DNA of 64,000 bases from Saururus chinensis (GCA_035235625.1 CP141147.1:13691001-13755000), one strand, 5' to 3'. Positions 34,165 to 46,834 are shown, counted from the stretch's first letter. Numbers and translations: made by a program. The notes: generated by a model from the sequence alone, not told the origin.

Positions 34165-34810
34165 AGTAAGGTGATCGACTTGTCAATGAGCTCACTGATG
34201 GTCAACAGTAAGGTGGTCAACCTATCAATGAGGTTACCGATGGTACCTCATATTATGAATTTTTGAGGGACTTGTAGCAATAGTAAAGCTTTGTTAGTAT
34301 ACATATAATTGCATGCTTTTTGGGGACTTTGTGATATGAATGAAGTGTCAAATAAGTACTTATTAAGTAAGGTTTAGTGAACCCTAATCCATGTGTATGA
34401 GACCATGATATGTGAGGGATGGGATATCCTAGACTTTTGCATCGGCACATAAGGTCTGAGATTCCTTAGTGTGTTGGCTCCTCAAGTGAGTCATTAACTA
34501 CGCATGGAAGGGTTAGGTATAAAATATAATCAAGGTATTCTGGCTCTCAAAGAATGGGAGTTATATAGAGCCCCTTCCTTGGCCCAGAAGTTAGGTTTGA
34601 ATGGATTAGAGTATTAAAAGATAACCGGCCCACACAATGTAGTAAAGGAGGTTTCGATAATCATGGCAGTCAGAATCTCTACACAATGGTCCATGAGCCC
34701 TTACTTCATGATGTGGATGGGATGGGGCAGGCTTCAGAAGAACTAAGGTCGGTAGTGATGATCCAATATCTAGTTGAGTGGAGCTCACCTAGATGAGGTT
34801 ATTGTATCTA
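34165..34810 (+). repeat. Repeat family A, right part
   Basis: Resumes the taaggt...ccgatgg phrase (two units, 34169-34245); 34470-34760 matches 13501-13830. Non-coding. Confidence 0.55.
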
Positions 34811-35849
34811 GAGAACCCCAAAAATAGAATGTTCTTGGTTTTGTATTCTTGATGATGAAAGGTATGTTGATTACAAACTTGTATTATTTCTTTTGGTATT
34901 TTCAAACGAGCTCTACTCTCGTATGTCAACTATATTATCTTGTTTTCAATTGATTGCAATTCTACTAAGTATATCATATACTCAAAATCATTTGTGGTGC
35001 AAGTGTATAGGAAAAATATTTAGAGGTAACGGGAAGGCCGTAGCAATAGCTCTCAGTCTACTTTTAGATTTATGACTTACATCTCTTGTTATGTTTTCTT
35101 AGGCATGAGATTGTCATTTATTATTTCAATGACTTTGACATTTTTAGCAGACAAGTATGTGATTGTGGATCCTGTGAATATTTTAAAATGTTAGAAATAT
35201 AGATGTTTCGTACATGTTATACTTATCACAACAAATATTTGTAAAAGTGTTGGTCTCCATGCCCCTAATTGTTTATATTCATTTTTTTATATATTGATGT
35301 TTATAAGAATAATTAATTTTGTTACTTATATGAAGGTGGAAGGAATTTTAAATATTTTGTCATAGTTGGAAATAAATGTATTCATTATATAAGAATTTAG
35401 TATAATTGGGGGCGTGAGAACCTCATAGTCTCAGAGTTTAAATGTAAATTAACATTATTATACATTTAACAAGGTAGAAGATTTTGAATTCTCAACGTGA
35501 GTACTAAATTAATTATTAAATCAACAATGCATAAATTACTACAGGAATCTCAAGGTTTTACTCATATGATTTACGATTAGTCCTCTTGACTTAAGATCGT
35601 TAGCACTATGCATGGCATATGTGACCCACTTTCTGCAAAATGTCACTAGTCAATTGTGTTTGTCACGATATTTATGATATTTATGTTGAAATCTCAACAC
35701 TAAAACGAAACAAAAGAAATAAAACTAAAAATAAGCAAACAAAAAAATGTAGTTTTGATTTGTATCCTAAAAAAATTATCAATCAAAATAAGGGACATGA
35801 TTTTTTTTGTGGATTACTCTTGGCAAGAAATCACAATAGTTATCATAAG
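34811..35849. other. Spacer without recognised gene
   Basis: AT-rich; nothing recognisable. Confidence 0.5.
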
Positions 35850-36144
35850 GTTACTGAACCTATTAAAATCCATAGGTTTTGTGAAGAGATCAACCAATTG
35901 AAACTCACTAGAAATATGCTCCGAGTTCACTATTTTTTGTCCCCTACCAAATCTCGAATGAAGTGATGTCTAATGTTTATATGCTTAATTCGAGAGTGTT
36001 GAGTAGGACTTTGTAAAATTTTAATTGAACTTAGGTTGTCACAATATAGGGTCATGGTTCCCTGATATATTCAACCTCAATGGTTGACAATGAGACACAA
36101 CTTTGCGTCTTACTATGTCAAGATACAAGTCAGTTTCCTATACA
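35850..36144 (-). pseudogene. Older Copia pol remnant, RNase H C-terminal part
   Basis: Minus strand fragments in shifting frames read [47 protein letters not shown] and LVDLFTKPMDF, the ordered C-terminal motifs of Ty1/Copia RNase H. It is continued on the right by 41477-41610; the two parts are split by the younger Copia element. Confidence 0.85.
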
Positions 36145-36149
36145 TAAAC
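36145..36149. other. Target site duplication TAAAC (left)
   Basis: Identical pentamer at 41472-41476 after the 3-prime LTR. Confidence 0.85.
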
Positions 36150-36350
36150 TATTAAGGACACCTCCTCCATTGCCACCATGGCAATCCTGGACTCCCTCTC
36201 CTTATAATCACCACAGTCCATTTGTCACTACACCCTCTCCCTGTGGAAATACACTCTTCTATCTTCTGTGTATGCCCCAATGGGAAATACATACATGTAT
36301 CTATAAACAGTTGTATTCTGTAAATGAAATACATCTTTTGTCAGTTTACA
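36150..36350 (+). repeat. Copia 5-prime LTR (201 bp)
   Basis: tattaaggac...tttaca; the first dinucleotide is TA rather than the usual TG in both LTRs. Confidence 0.9.
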
Positions 36351-36363
36351 TGGTATCAAAGCC
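36351..36363 (+). other. Primer binding site, initiator tRNA-Met type
   Basis: tggtatcaaagcc directly after the LTR; the usual Copia site is TGGTATCAGAGC, so there is one mismatch. Confidence 0.85.
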
Positions 36364-37065
36364 CTTCTGCCTAACGGCTTGATCCCTTTTCCATTTCCCG
36401 TTCCCCGGCAAGCCCTCTTGTCCGGCGAACTCTCCTGCGCCCTCCCTCAAAGACCATCGCCCTTATCCATTCACTGGTCGTCCCCCTCGCCGGCCAACCT
36501 CCTTCCCCCTGGCCCATGCTCTCCCCATCACCAGCCTCCCCCTTACTACCGACCCTGCTTGTCAATCTCCCTTCCCGTCGAAAGCTTCCTCTTGCTCTAC
36601 TCGCCGGCCTCCTTCTCCGTTCGCCTCCTCCCTCTTCAAATCCACGCAACCGGACCTGCCCTGCTCCGATCTGGCACCACCCAAACCTGCTTTGCTCCAG
36701 CGCCGCCTTGTTCCCATCTACTTCGATCCCATCCAGATCTGACCGATCCAGCGCCGCCAGTCCAACTCCACTCTGATCCGGCGCTGCCCCGTCCACATCT
36801 GCTCCGATCACCATCCCCTCCCTAATCCCGTCAAGATCTAACCGATCTGGCGCGGCCCAGTCCAGCTCCACTCAGATCCGGTGCCACCCCGTCCCGATCT
36901 GCTCCGATCCGGCGCCGCCTAGTCCAAATCCGCTCCATCACCAGCGCCCACTGTCCTGGCCCAGATCTGCCCTTCCAGCCCAACCCCATTCCAGCAAGCC
37001 TCCTCCTTTTCCAGCCACCCGTATCTGCCCTCCCCCCTCCGCACAGCCTCTCCCGGTCCCAACTT
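36364..37065 (+). other. Copia leader, C-rich
   Basis: Open frames here (for example 36379-36825) are proline/serine-rich by composition and show no domain. An imperfect duplication of about 100 bp (gatctgaccgatcc... / gatctaaccgatct...) lies at 36735-36905. Confidence 0.5.
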
Positions 37066-38208
37066 ATGGCCTCTCCTAACCACTCTATGACCACGTCCGG
37101 TCTAACCCCGGTCTCTCCCTCTTCCCCACCCTCCTTTACGACACTCGATGACCTCTTCGCTCCCGTGCCAGCGGTGGTTCGCTTCCTCAACTCTCATCTC
37201 CCTCAACTTGTCACCGTATGTTGTGACTCCAACACACTCCTCATTTGGTGGATTCAAATTCATGACCTCCTTGAGGGTTATGATGTCATGGGATTTCTTA
37301 ATGGCTCCACCCCTTGCCTGGCCACTGGAGACCTTACTGCCCGCCCTACCGCCGCCCAATGGTGCTGCATTGATCGAGTAATTCTTAATGCCGTTCGTGC
37401 CACCATCTCCCCTTCCTTGCTCAGCTACTTCATAGGCCTTGAGTCCACCGCTGCCCTTTGGACTGCAGCCGAATATCGCTTCCTCTCTACCTCCCCGGCT
37501 CACATCCTCAATGTGAAAGAACGTCTTGTTGCACACGTCCAAGGCGATGGCACTATGACTGCATATCTCGACGACCTTAAAGCCTATGCGGATCAATTTG
37601 CGGCTGTTGGGGCTCCCATCTCGGACCTTGACCTCTTTCATAAGACATTAAATGGTCTCTCTGGCGCGTACTTTGTCTTCTCCACCGCCCTCCATGCTCT
37701 CAGTGCTTCTCCTTGCCGAAGAAGCCACTCTCTCTCGCGCCCTTGCCGCCCCCACCGTAGGTCTACCCCCAGCGACGGCCTTCACTGCCATCCATTCATG
37801 GCGTCCCTCTCTTCCAACTAGCTATGGGCCCCTACCTCCGGCCTCAACCCCCACTGCCCCCAGCCCTTATGGGCTACCTCCTATCTCTCCTTATGGCATC
37901 CCGTCTGCTCCCCTCAGCAGCCTCGCTACTACCCCCCTGCCAGGGGCCTGGCCCTTGCACTTGCTGCCCCATATGGGGGAGGGGCTGCCCGGGGCCTTCT
38001 CCCCACCCCTACTAGCCATGGGGCACCCGGCCCACATGGTGGTTCTCCTCGTGAACGTTGGCGCTCTGGTCCTCACAGTCGCAGTCCCCACCCCCCTTGT
38101 CAGATTTGCGGTGGGACCAACCACTCCACCAAAACGTGTTGGGAGAGCTATTCCGACCCTGGGGGCTCGTCCTCTGGTGCTCTGGCCCTCTCCGCCGGCG
38201 CCTCCTCC
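37066..38208 (+). pseudogene. Copia gag, frameshifted
   Basis: ATG at 37066. The UBN2-like gag region runs to about 37680 (IQIHDLLEGYDVMGFL, then ATISPSLLSYFIGLESTAALW and MTAYLDDLKAYADQF). A frameshift near 37690 moves the frame to LLLAEEATLSRALAAP, and another leads to the knuckle CQICGGTNHSTKTC (C-x2-C-x4-H-x4-C, about 38098-38139). The intervening part is rich in Pro, Gly, Ser and Ala. The last frame runs on into the protease. Confidence 0.85.
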
Positions 38209-39282
38209 TTGGCAACTCCCATGGAGTGGCTCCTTGATAGTGGTGCCTCAGACCACGTGACAGCGGATCGCGGTAACCTCTCCTTCCATGTGCCTCACTC
38301 GACGTCCAACCACGTCAATGTTGGGAACGGGGCGGCTTTACGCGTCTCATCCATGGGTCACACCACCCTCCATCTTGGCCCCTCTACCCTTGCTCTTCGC
38401 AATGTCTTACATACTCCATCTATCTCTCATAATCTTTTTTCCGTTCATAAACTTGCTCTTGATAATAATTGTTCACTAACCTTTGATGTCTCTCATGTTA
38501 CAATCCAGGACACTAGCTCTCGGTGCATACTCTTTCGAGGACCATGCCGACATGGTGTCTATCCGGTGTCCTTCGCCCTTACCGCATCTCCCACCGCCCT
38601 ACTTGCTTGTGCCTCCTCCCACCTTTGGCATCATCAGCTCGGACATCTGTTGTCTACTATGTTTAATTTAGTTGCTTCTACTTTGTCGCCTCCAATCCAA
38701 AAAATGCCATCCTTAGATTGTAATAGTTGTCTCACTAGTAAAGCGCACAAACTCCCCTTCTCACCCTCCCCAAAATGCTCCTCACGCCCTCTTGTCCACT
38801 CGAATGTTTGGGATCCCTCTCCGGTCGCCTTCTTTCTCGGCTTTCGCTATTATGTGATCTTCGTCGATGACTTCTCCCGTTACACTTGGCTCTACCCCCT
38901 CAAACTCAAATCCGATGTAACCGAACGCTTCTGCCTATTCCATGCCATGGCCGAACGGACCCTCCACCACACCCTCACCACCCTCCGCACCGACAATGGC
39001 GGTGATTACCTAACCACCACCTCTCTTCCTACCTCTCCTCTCGTGGCATCTCCCACCAAACCTCCTACCCTCATACCCCTGAACAAAATGGCATTGCCTC
39101 TCTCCTATTGGGTGGATGCTACTTACACCGCCATCTACCTTTTCAACTGCCTACCCTCTTCCTCCCTACAAAACCTCTCCCCCTACCAACTCCTCTTCCA
39201 CAAACCCCCCAACTACTCCCACCTCAAAGCCTTCGGTTGTCGCTGCTTCCCTTGGACCCCCCCCCCTCTACTCCTCCCATAA
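38209..39282 (+). pseudogene. Copia pol part 1: protease and integrase, damaged
   Basis: Protease motif WLLDSGASDHV at about 38227, GAG-pre-integrase zinc finger (LWHHQLGH ... CNSC), then the integrase core. The first catalytic position is Asn (AAT 38803-38805 in HSNVWDPSP, where the family has D.WGP). The second, DNGGDY, is present near 38990. After a frameshift near 39030 the sequence reaches TPEQNGIA and then jumps to SYWVDATYTA, so about 20 residues including the catalytic Glu are missing. Confidence 0.88.
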
Positions 39283-39654
39283 ACTCTCCCCTTGGGCCAT
39301 CCCATGCATCTTTCTTAGTTATTGCCCTAACACCAAAGGATTATGTTGCCTCGATCCCATCTCCCATCACGTCTACACCTCCCGCCACATCCGCTTTTGC
39401 AAAGATGAGTTCCCTTACCACGACCACCTCCCTACCCCAAAGCCCCCCACCACACTCCCCTCCCTATTTCCATCACTCCCTCCCCTCCCCCATCCCTACC
39501 CCTTCCCCCACCCGCCCTCACAACAACCACCCCCTCTCTCCCCTCCCCTTCTCCCTCTCCTCCTTCTCCCCTTCCTCTCCCCACCCCACTCCTCTCCCCA
39601 ACACCCCCCCTCCCCTCCCCTTTCCCTCTCCCTCTCCCCCTCCCCCCTCACCCT
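39283..39654 (+). pseudogene. Copia pol linker between integrase and RT
   Basis: Frame-shifted continuation reads KLSPWAIPCIFLSYCPNTKG and VYTSRHIRFCKDEFPY, the usual end of Copia integrase, followed by an almost pure C/T low-complexity stretch (39430-39650). Confidence 0.75.
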
Positions 39655-41258
39655 ATGATCACTCGTAGCAAAGCTGGGAGCATATGTCCTCATGTCCCTT
39701 TCTCCCTCCTCACTATCTCTCCACCTCAAACCGAACCCTCTTCCTTCAAAATTGCTTCCTCCATTCCTGAATGGTGTGCAACTATGGATGAGGAAAGTAA
39801 AGCTCTCCACAAACAAGGTACTTGGAGCTTAGTGGTTTCCCCCGCCCTCCTCCAATGTCATTGGTTGCCGCTGGACTTACAAAGTCAAGCGTGATGCCAA
39901 TGGGACTATCTCTCGCTACAAGGCCTGCCTTGTTGCCAAAGGGTTCCATCAAGAGGAAGGCCTTGACTATAATGAGACATTTAGCCCCGTGGTCAAACCT
40001 TACACGGTTCGGATTGTTCTAAGCCTTGTCGTCACCCGCTCTTGGCCCATCAAGCAACTCGACGTCTTCAATGTCTTCCTTTACGGCATTATCTCTAAAG
40101 AACTCTACATGGCACAACCTCCCGGTTATCATGATGTCACTCGGCCTAACCATGCTTGTCGCCTCCACAAAGCCCTCTATGGTCTCAAACAAGCCCCTCG
40201 TGCTTGGTACCTTCGCCTTTCCACCTACCTTCTCTCCCTTGACTTTATCTCTTGTCATGTTGATACCTCCCTTTTTCTTCACACCCAAGGCTCCCACATC
40301 ACCATCCTTGTCCTATACATCGACGACTTCCTCATCACCGGTAACCATCCCCCCCACATCCACCAAGTCATTTCCCTCTTAAGCTCCACATTTGCCATTA
40401 AAGACCTCGGCGACCTCCATCACTTCCTTGGCATTGAAGTTACCTACACCCTCAATGGCCTCTTCCTCTCCCAACCCCAATATGGCCTTGATATCCTTGC
40501 CCGTGCCCCTATGTCCCAATGTAAAGATTCCCCGACCCCCACCACCTACAAACGCCCTCCCCTCGATCCCCACGACCCACCCTTCCCCAACCCCTCGCAC
40601 TACAAAAGCATTGTTAGCGCCTTACAATACCTCACCTCCACCCGTCCCGACCTTGCCTATGCCGTCAACTTCATTTGTCAACACATGCACAATCCATCCA
40701 CCTCTCACTATATGGCCATTAAAAGAATCCTTCGCTACCTCAAAGGTACCTTCACTCATGGGCTCCTCCTTCAACCCGGCACTCCTACTCTATGCCTTCT
40801 CCGACTCCGATTGGGCAGGTGACCCCATTGATCGCCGGTCCATTTCCGGTTACTACCTCTACCTCAGTCCCAACCTCATTCTTTGGAAGTCAAAGAAGCA
40901 AGACACAGTAGCCCGCTCCTCTACCGAAGCTGAGTATCAGGCTCTCTCCAGTACAGCCACTGAGATCACATGGGCCCGCATGGTCCTCACCTTCCTTGGA
41001 GTGTCCCTCCCCTCCACCCCCACCTTATGGTGTGACAACAAATCCATTATCTCTCTCTCGGCCAACCCGGTGTTCCACGCCCGAACCAAGCACATCAAAC
41101 TTGATCATCACTATGTTCGGGAGTAGGTTTTAGCCAGCAAGCTTGATGTCCAGCATACTCCCTCCGCTCAACAGGTGGCCGACGTCCTCACCAAGCCTCT
41201 CTCCATCGAGCGGTTTCAGCAATTACGCTCCAAACTCATGGTTCTACCTCCACCATGA
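39655..41258 (+). pseudogene. Copia pol part 2: reverse transcriptase and RNase H
   Basis: Reads WCATMDEESKALHKQGTW, then in another frame RWTYKVKRDANGTISRYKA and QLDVFNVFLYG (first RT Asp), and LVLYIDDFLITG (YIDD at about 40312-40323). A frameshift near 40800 leads to RNase H: DSDWAGDPIDRRSISG, SSTEAEYQAL, WCDNKSII, HIKLDHHYVRE. There a TAG (41124-41126) interrupts, and the frame resumes to VADVLTKPLSIERF and a terminal TGA at 41256-41258. Confidence 0.9.
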
Positions 41259-41271
41259 GTTTGTCGAGGGC

Positions 41272-41471
41272 TATTAAGGACACCTCCTCCATTTCCACCA
41301 TGGCAATCTTGGACTCCCCTCTCCTTGTAATCACCACTATCTATTTGTCACTACACCCTCTCCCTGTGGAAATACTCTTGTATCTTCTGTATATTCCCCA
41401 ATGGGAAATACATACCTGTATCTATAAATAGCTATATTTTGTGAATGAAATACATCTTTTATCTGTTTACA
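41272..41471 (+). repeat. Copia 3-prime LTR (200 bp)
   Basis: About 20 differences from the 5-prime LTR; preceded by gagtttgtcgagggc as purine tract. Target duplication taaac follows at 41472-41476. Confidence 0.9.
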
Positions 41472-41476
41472 TAAAC

Positions 41477-41610
41477 ATCTTAATAATGTGTTTTTCCTAT
41501 CGTCTACATTCCCTGCCCAGTCTGCATTAGAGTACCCTACTAATTTGGAAGTAGTGTTAAATGGGTAGTGCAAGCCACATCTTATAGAGCCACTCACATT
41601 TGATATTTCG
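41477..41610 (-). pseudogene. Older Copia pol remnant, other half
   Basis: Reads SKLVGYSNADWAGNVDDRKNT, the start of Copia RNase H. Its continuation is at 35850-36144 across the younger insertion. Confidence 0.85.
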
Positions 41611-41974
41611 TTTTACAGCTATCACGTGTGACTCTTTAAGATGAGCCTGATATCAAACACAAATACATACATTAAGTGAAATTTTTAGACAGGTAGTAAT
41701 TAAATACAAGAGACTACTTACATCACTTCATCAAAGGATTTACCTTAGGGGGAAATGGGCCTGGCAGGCCAGCCCGTAGGCCGAGCTAGCACCCTTGTCT
41801 CACTTTGGGCCGGGCCAACCTAACCCACCCCGTGAGGGGCCCCGGCCCGGACCGTGGCCACCTCCTAGAAAAATGTAATTATCTCAGAGAACAAAATCCT
41901 AACTGGCTCAAGCACAGATATTGGGTGAATTCAGTTAATAGAGAGACTCAGGAAGCTCCTGCTCTAGAGAGATT

Positions 41975-42790
41975 CTAGAAGTGATGACTCCAACCTTTTT
42001 CCAAAGAAGAGTAGAAGACCAACCCGAGGAAGCTAAAAACTGGATTCAGGCAATGTAGAAAGTTTTTTAAGGCATGGGCATTAGCCCCAACAGGAAGGTT
42101 AGAACGGCTACCTTTGTTCTGTTAGGCGAAGCACTTTTTTAGGTGGAAGGCAGTTAAGGAGACTAATTTCACAGGGAGCACGAACGTCTCTTTGGAAGAA
42201 TTCCTGAAAAGATTTTGTCGTCTGCATTTCTTTGCACTTGTCAAGACGAAGAAGGAACAAGAATCTTTGGAGCTTAAGTAGAAGGATATGATTGTGCTCC
42301 AATATCAAACCAAGTTCATGCAGCTTCATAGGTGTGCTTTCACAACAATCCCCACGAAGGCAAAAAGGGGTAGAGATTCATTTGGGGATTAAATGACAAA
42401 CTACAGTCCAAAATAATCGAGGCCATGCTAGTCTCGCTTGCAAATGCTATTTCTCAAATCTCTATTGTCGAGGACTACTTGAGAAGTACGTCGCACTGAG
42501 CATGAAACAACAGGGGTATTAAGAGGCACTGAAAGGACGATGAAGCCCATAAGGCATTAAGGCAGCCAAGGACAGCAAATATATCAACAAAAGCTGCAAC
42601 AACTGCGCACACCCATAGAGGAAGTGTGGGAACTACGAATGTTGGAAAACTGTGTCATAGGGCTACCACTCGAAGATGTTACTCCTAGTAACACATGGGG
42701 ACACATTGCCGAGGATTATCCTGAACAGTCAAAGAAGATCCAGGCAAGAAACTCCAGGAACCAAGGACAACTAAGAGTCTTCACACAAGA
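41975..42790 (+). pseudogene. Gypsy (chromovirus-like) gag remnant
   Basis: Shifting frames read EEAKNWIQAM, SPNRKVRTATFVLLGEAL, LEEFLKRFC, VLQYQTKFMQLHRC and, further on, CNNCAHPHRG and WGHIAEDYPEQ. These are in order the gag capsid and knuckle motifs of plant Gypsy elements. Many stops and frameshifts. The GC-rich stretch 41750-41870 just upstream may be its leader. Confidence 0.75.
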
Positions 42791-43624
42791 AGAGGGGTTG
42801 TTGCTGCTTAAGATTTGGTATTGTGTAAGAGAAGGGAGAGACGCTAAAGAAGATTGCACAAAGGAGGAAGTAACTGGTCGTGTCCGGCAATTCAAGTTCT
42901 ACATAGTAAAAGTGGTGCGACACTACGCTAAATTCACAAATTTGAGTCAGTCGTCGTGCTCTATTGGTAACTTGTCATGTTCCATCAATAACTCTGCAAA
43001 CTCATTCACATAGTGTATACTAGAAAGAGCATCCCTTGGTGTTTTTTTGGTTAGGTTTTCCATGTAAAAATGCTGATGTGCTGATGGTTTGATTAATTTA
43101 TGGTTTTAACAGTGCAAAACTAAATTATATTTAATTAACCATCATCTACTGATCTACATAACTATTCTTTTCAAAATTACATGCTTATAGGAGCCGCACG
43201 TGTCAAATTCCTTGTTTAAGCCTGAATTAGATCCACTGTACAGACAATCAACATAAACTTGAGGCAGGCTAGAATGAGATTCAAGAACAGTGGTAAATAA
43301 TAATGAATGTATCCATGCAAGCATACGAGGTCATTACTTAATGTGTAAGAGTATGAGAGATGATTGGTATTTACATAATCTAATCCTCCAAATTCTACAT
43401 ATGATAGTTGCATTTTTCTCATCTTTATTAACATAAAGAGAGGAAGCTACTTAACTACATGATATTCCACCAAAAACCATTATAAATACTCAAATATGAA
43501 AACACGTGATTCCAGCTGCCAATGTTATAAACCAAACTAAAGATAATTTACTACATAAGCAACATGAGTGCCAAAACTTTAACAAAAAAAGACACAAACG
43601 TGCCAAAAGTGTTACTGAAAGGAA
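42791..43624. other. Spacer and 3-prime flank of the SINE-like gene
   Basis: No gene recognised. 43400-43624 is probably the 3-prime UTR of the minus-strand gene; no clear poly(A) signal was chosen. Confidence 0.4.
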
Positions 43625-46600
43625 TTACGTAGGGACGAGGTTGAAACATTTTTCTGGATCATCAGTCAGCAATCCCAACATGGCAACTGCAAGAAGTGCT
43701 AACAGGAAACCATATATCAAAATACTTCCAGACTTGCTCAACTTCTTCATTTTGGACCCCTTCATGGTCTGAAGTTCACTATTCTCTTTAAGAACCAAAT
43801 TGGTTGATATTTCAGAGATATCACTATCAGTAGGGAGATATTGTGTAGATGAGACTGACATAAAATCCTCATCTAAGTTCCTTTCGCCTCCTACCTCATC
43901 ATAATTTACATTATCAGCAGGCATCACTCTATTTTTATCCCTTCTTGCGTTAAGCCCCGTCCTGCTGCTTTCTGTTATAGGGTTACTTCCAATTTCAGAT
44001 GATCTCCCGGTGTTTATCTTCATAGATTGTTTCTCATAGGACTCAGAACTGCTATCCTCTGGATCCTGAAGAGAGTGGATGAGCTTTCTTGGAGTTGTTA
44101 AGATTTTGACATTGTCAAAATCAAGCTGGGAAGGTAACCTCTGAATAAACAACATGCATCAGTCAGTCGTGTGACATTTTATGAGATACTGAATATTGAA
44201 ACAAATTAAAAACCACAAAAAATATATTAAATATAAGACAAGGGAAAACAAGAAAAAATAGTGAGGACGAATAGTAAAGCAGCACAGAATGTGAAAAAGT
44301 TGCTACTATCAATTAATCAAAATTAAATGACAAAGATCCATATTTAAGAAGACAACTGATGACTGATAAGGGTAGTAAGAATTTGAAGCTAAATATATAC
44401 CACAACAACAATACCAAAGGTATTTGAATTAAAAAGTGATCCAAATTTTTACTGGGCAATGTTAGCAATCAATGAACTATGAGTAATAGTGCAGAAGATG
44501 GTAATAATGTTGATTAAACGAGTGATACTTATCACTGAACATGATATCACTGAATACTTCATTACTGGCCACTTTTCCCTCAGGCTGTTGCTTTCCAATG
44601 ATTTTTAAGAACAAAACGCCACAAACTTTGGAGTAAGCCAACATGCTATTCCTTCACTATAAACATGGAGCACACAGTGCAATTTGAGTTCACTCAACTA
44701 TTCATATTTTCCATATCATGGTCCTCATCCTCAACATTATGTCTTAACCCAATTATGACTAATTTCATCGAATCCACTCCATAAGTTTCATTATCATATC
44801 CAAATCTATATAAACAAAGTCAAAGCAAATCATTGACAATAACTTTAATGAAAGAAACTGATGTGAAAGATGGAGCAAGTAGTCTATATTCAGACTGCAG
44901 TACCTGTGGGCTTAATGTTGCACTTTTCGATTTTGCATTTATCAAATTCATCTGAGCAAATCCAGAAAATGTCCTGGAGTTTTCTTTCTCCTCATCACTA
45001 AATTGGCCATCCTCGGAGTACCTTAAACACAGACTTGAAGAACTTCCAACTTCTGAGATTAAACCATCCTTTAGTGATATATCAACCCCACCATTCTCAT
45101 TCTTCCACAATCTCCTCCTTGTGAACCCACCATATTCAAAATTACAAGAGGATAATGGAGATTCTGCAAAAGAATTAACAGTCTGCGATTCTGGAGATTC
45201 AGGCCCCGGTGATTCATCCCTATTAACTCTTAAACCACCTATTGCCTTTTGCGAAGCATACCTCTGACTAAAATTTGACTGCTGGATCTTTGAACTAACA
45301 GAATTTACATTCCTCTCAAATTTATGCGAATATATAGTTTTTGCTGTATGCAAAGCCTCAATGGCTGCACCTCTGACACATTCCATTGGATCCAAGTCAC
45401 ATTTTTCCATCACATCCATTATTGTTTCCAGCTCGGAGGAAATACTTCTTGAATCAACACACTTCATTAAACACTTTATCATCTGAATAGCTGTAAGTCT
45501 TTTGTGTAGGTTCACATCTTTACTGCCTCCTGTTAACATCAGTATTCCTGATCGAATAATAGATCTTGCATATGCTTCAATCACTAAGTTATTGCGACTG
45601 GCCAAAGTCATGGCCAATCCCATATGAGAATTTGTCTGTGTTAGGCTCTCTTCTAAAGCTCCAGCAACTCTGAGGCAAACTTCATTGACAATTTCGTTTG
45701 ACGCAAACCTCCAATTTTCAGATTCTACAAGTGCTTTCAGACACAATGCAGATCCGGATGCTGCACTCTCTGGAGGATTCATCAAGATATCAGAAAGAGG
45801 TTTACACAGGGAGTAAATAATTTTTGGCTTTTCATATTCAGGGGTTGATGGTTCAATGCTATATCTTGCAATTGCAGGGACCACTTTTGAGCAAGCCTGC
45901 TGAAGAGGGAAAGATCCAGCACTCAACATTAGAGTTTTAACAATAGTAGACATGATATTATCAATTTGTGGAACAATTTTGCGACCATGAAATCTGGCAA
46001 GGACTTCATATAGAGATATAGTGTACTCTTTTGAAGTCATATTGGGCCCTTTTTCTTGTGAAACTTCTGCTAAAAAGAGAGGAATAGATTTTGAGTCAAG
46101 ATCTTCCACAAAAGATTTTAATACTTTCATGGCAGATTTTCGGCTTTCAGCATCCTTCTCAAGATTATCCAATTGCTTCCGTAGTAATGGACTAAGGCTT
46201 CTTCTACCGACTCTAGAAGCTGGCACCACAGGCAGTACGTTAGAGAGGATGGGAGGAGAACAAAAAAGAACCTGATAGGAAAAAAATGAAGCAATACAAA
46301 ATATAATCTCTTAATCGTTGAATTAGTTACTTTCCAGCACACTTTATCCATCCCAAAGCTAAGCTCCTAGGTCCTAAGTGAAGATACAGAATGTTTTTCA
46401 TTTCTCTAAATTCATACAATTGAAGGAGAGAAAGATATAACAGCTGCGAGGGCACAAAGCAGGATCACCCCATATCTGATTTCAGTTTTCTGCAGCAGAC
46501 TATTGCTTTTTGCAATTTTTTGAAAGAAAGTAATAGCACTTGGAAAAAAGGCAAGAGTAATGACTAATTATACACTTTTACAACTTTTAAAACAGTAATA

Positions 46601-46784
46601 GCACTTGGAATAAAAACAAGAGTAATGATAAAAACTATAAATTGTTTAATATCCACCGCAGGAATGATGCTGAGGACATAACTATTCTGTCATAATTATT
46701 AGTAATCAAGTTTTCCTTACCACACAAATTGTAAGCAATGTCAAGTAAGATGATATAAGCAGGATGAGATGAAACAACTGGTCA

Positions 46785-46834
<50 letters not shown>

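Larger units (their letters stand above)
36150..41471 (+). mobile_element. Ty1/Copia retrotransposon, decayed, short LTRs (5.3 kb)
   Basis: LTRs of 201 and 200 bp about 10% apart by eye, perfect 5-bp target duplication TAAAC, iMet-type PBS, gag with a CCHC knuckle, and pol in Copia order (PR-IN-RT-RH). Several frameshifts, one TAG near the end of pol and integrase lesions make it non-functional. Short LTRs recall the Ale/Retrofit lineage, but this was not tested. GC-rich coding sequence contrasts with its AT-rich surroundings. Confidence 0.93.

Noticed and set aside
36379..36825. 148-codon proline/serine-rich plus-strand frame
   Set aside because: Lies in the Copia leader between PBS and gag; composition explains the open frame and no domain is visible.
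39108..39816. Several overlapping frames in the C/T-rich stretch, both strands
   Set aside because: Low-complexity sequence of the Copia integrase-RT linker; frames are open only because stops are rare in C-rich DNA.
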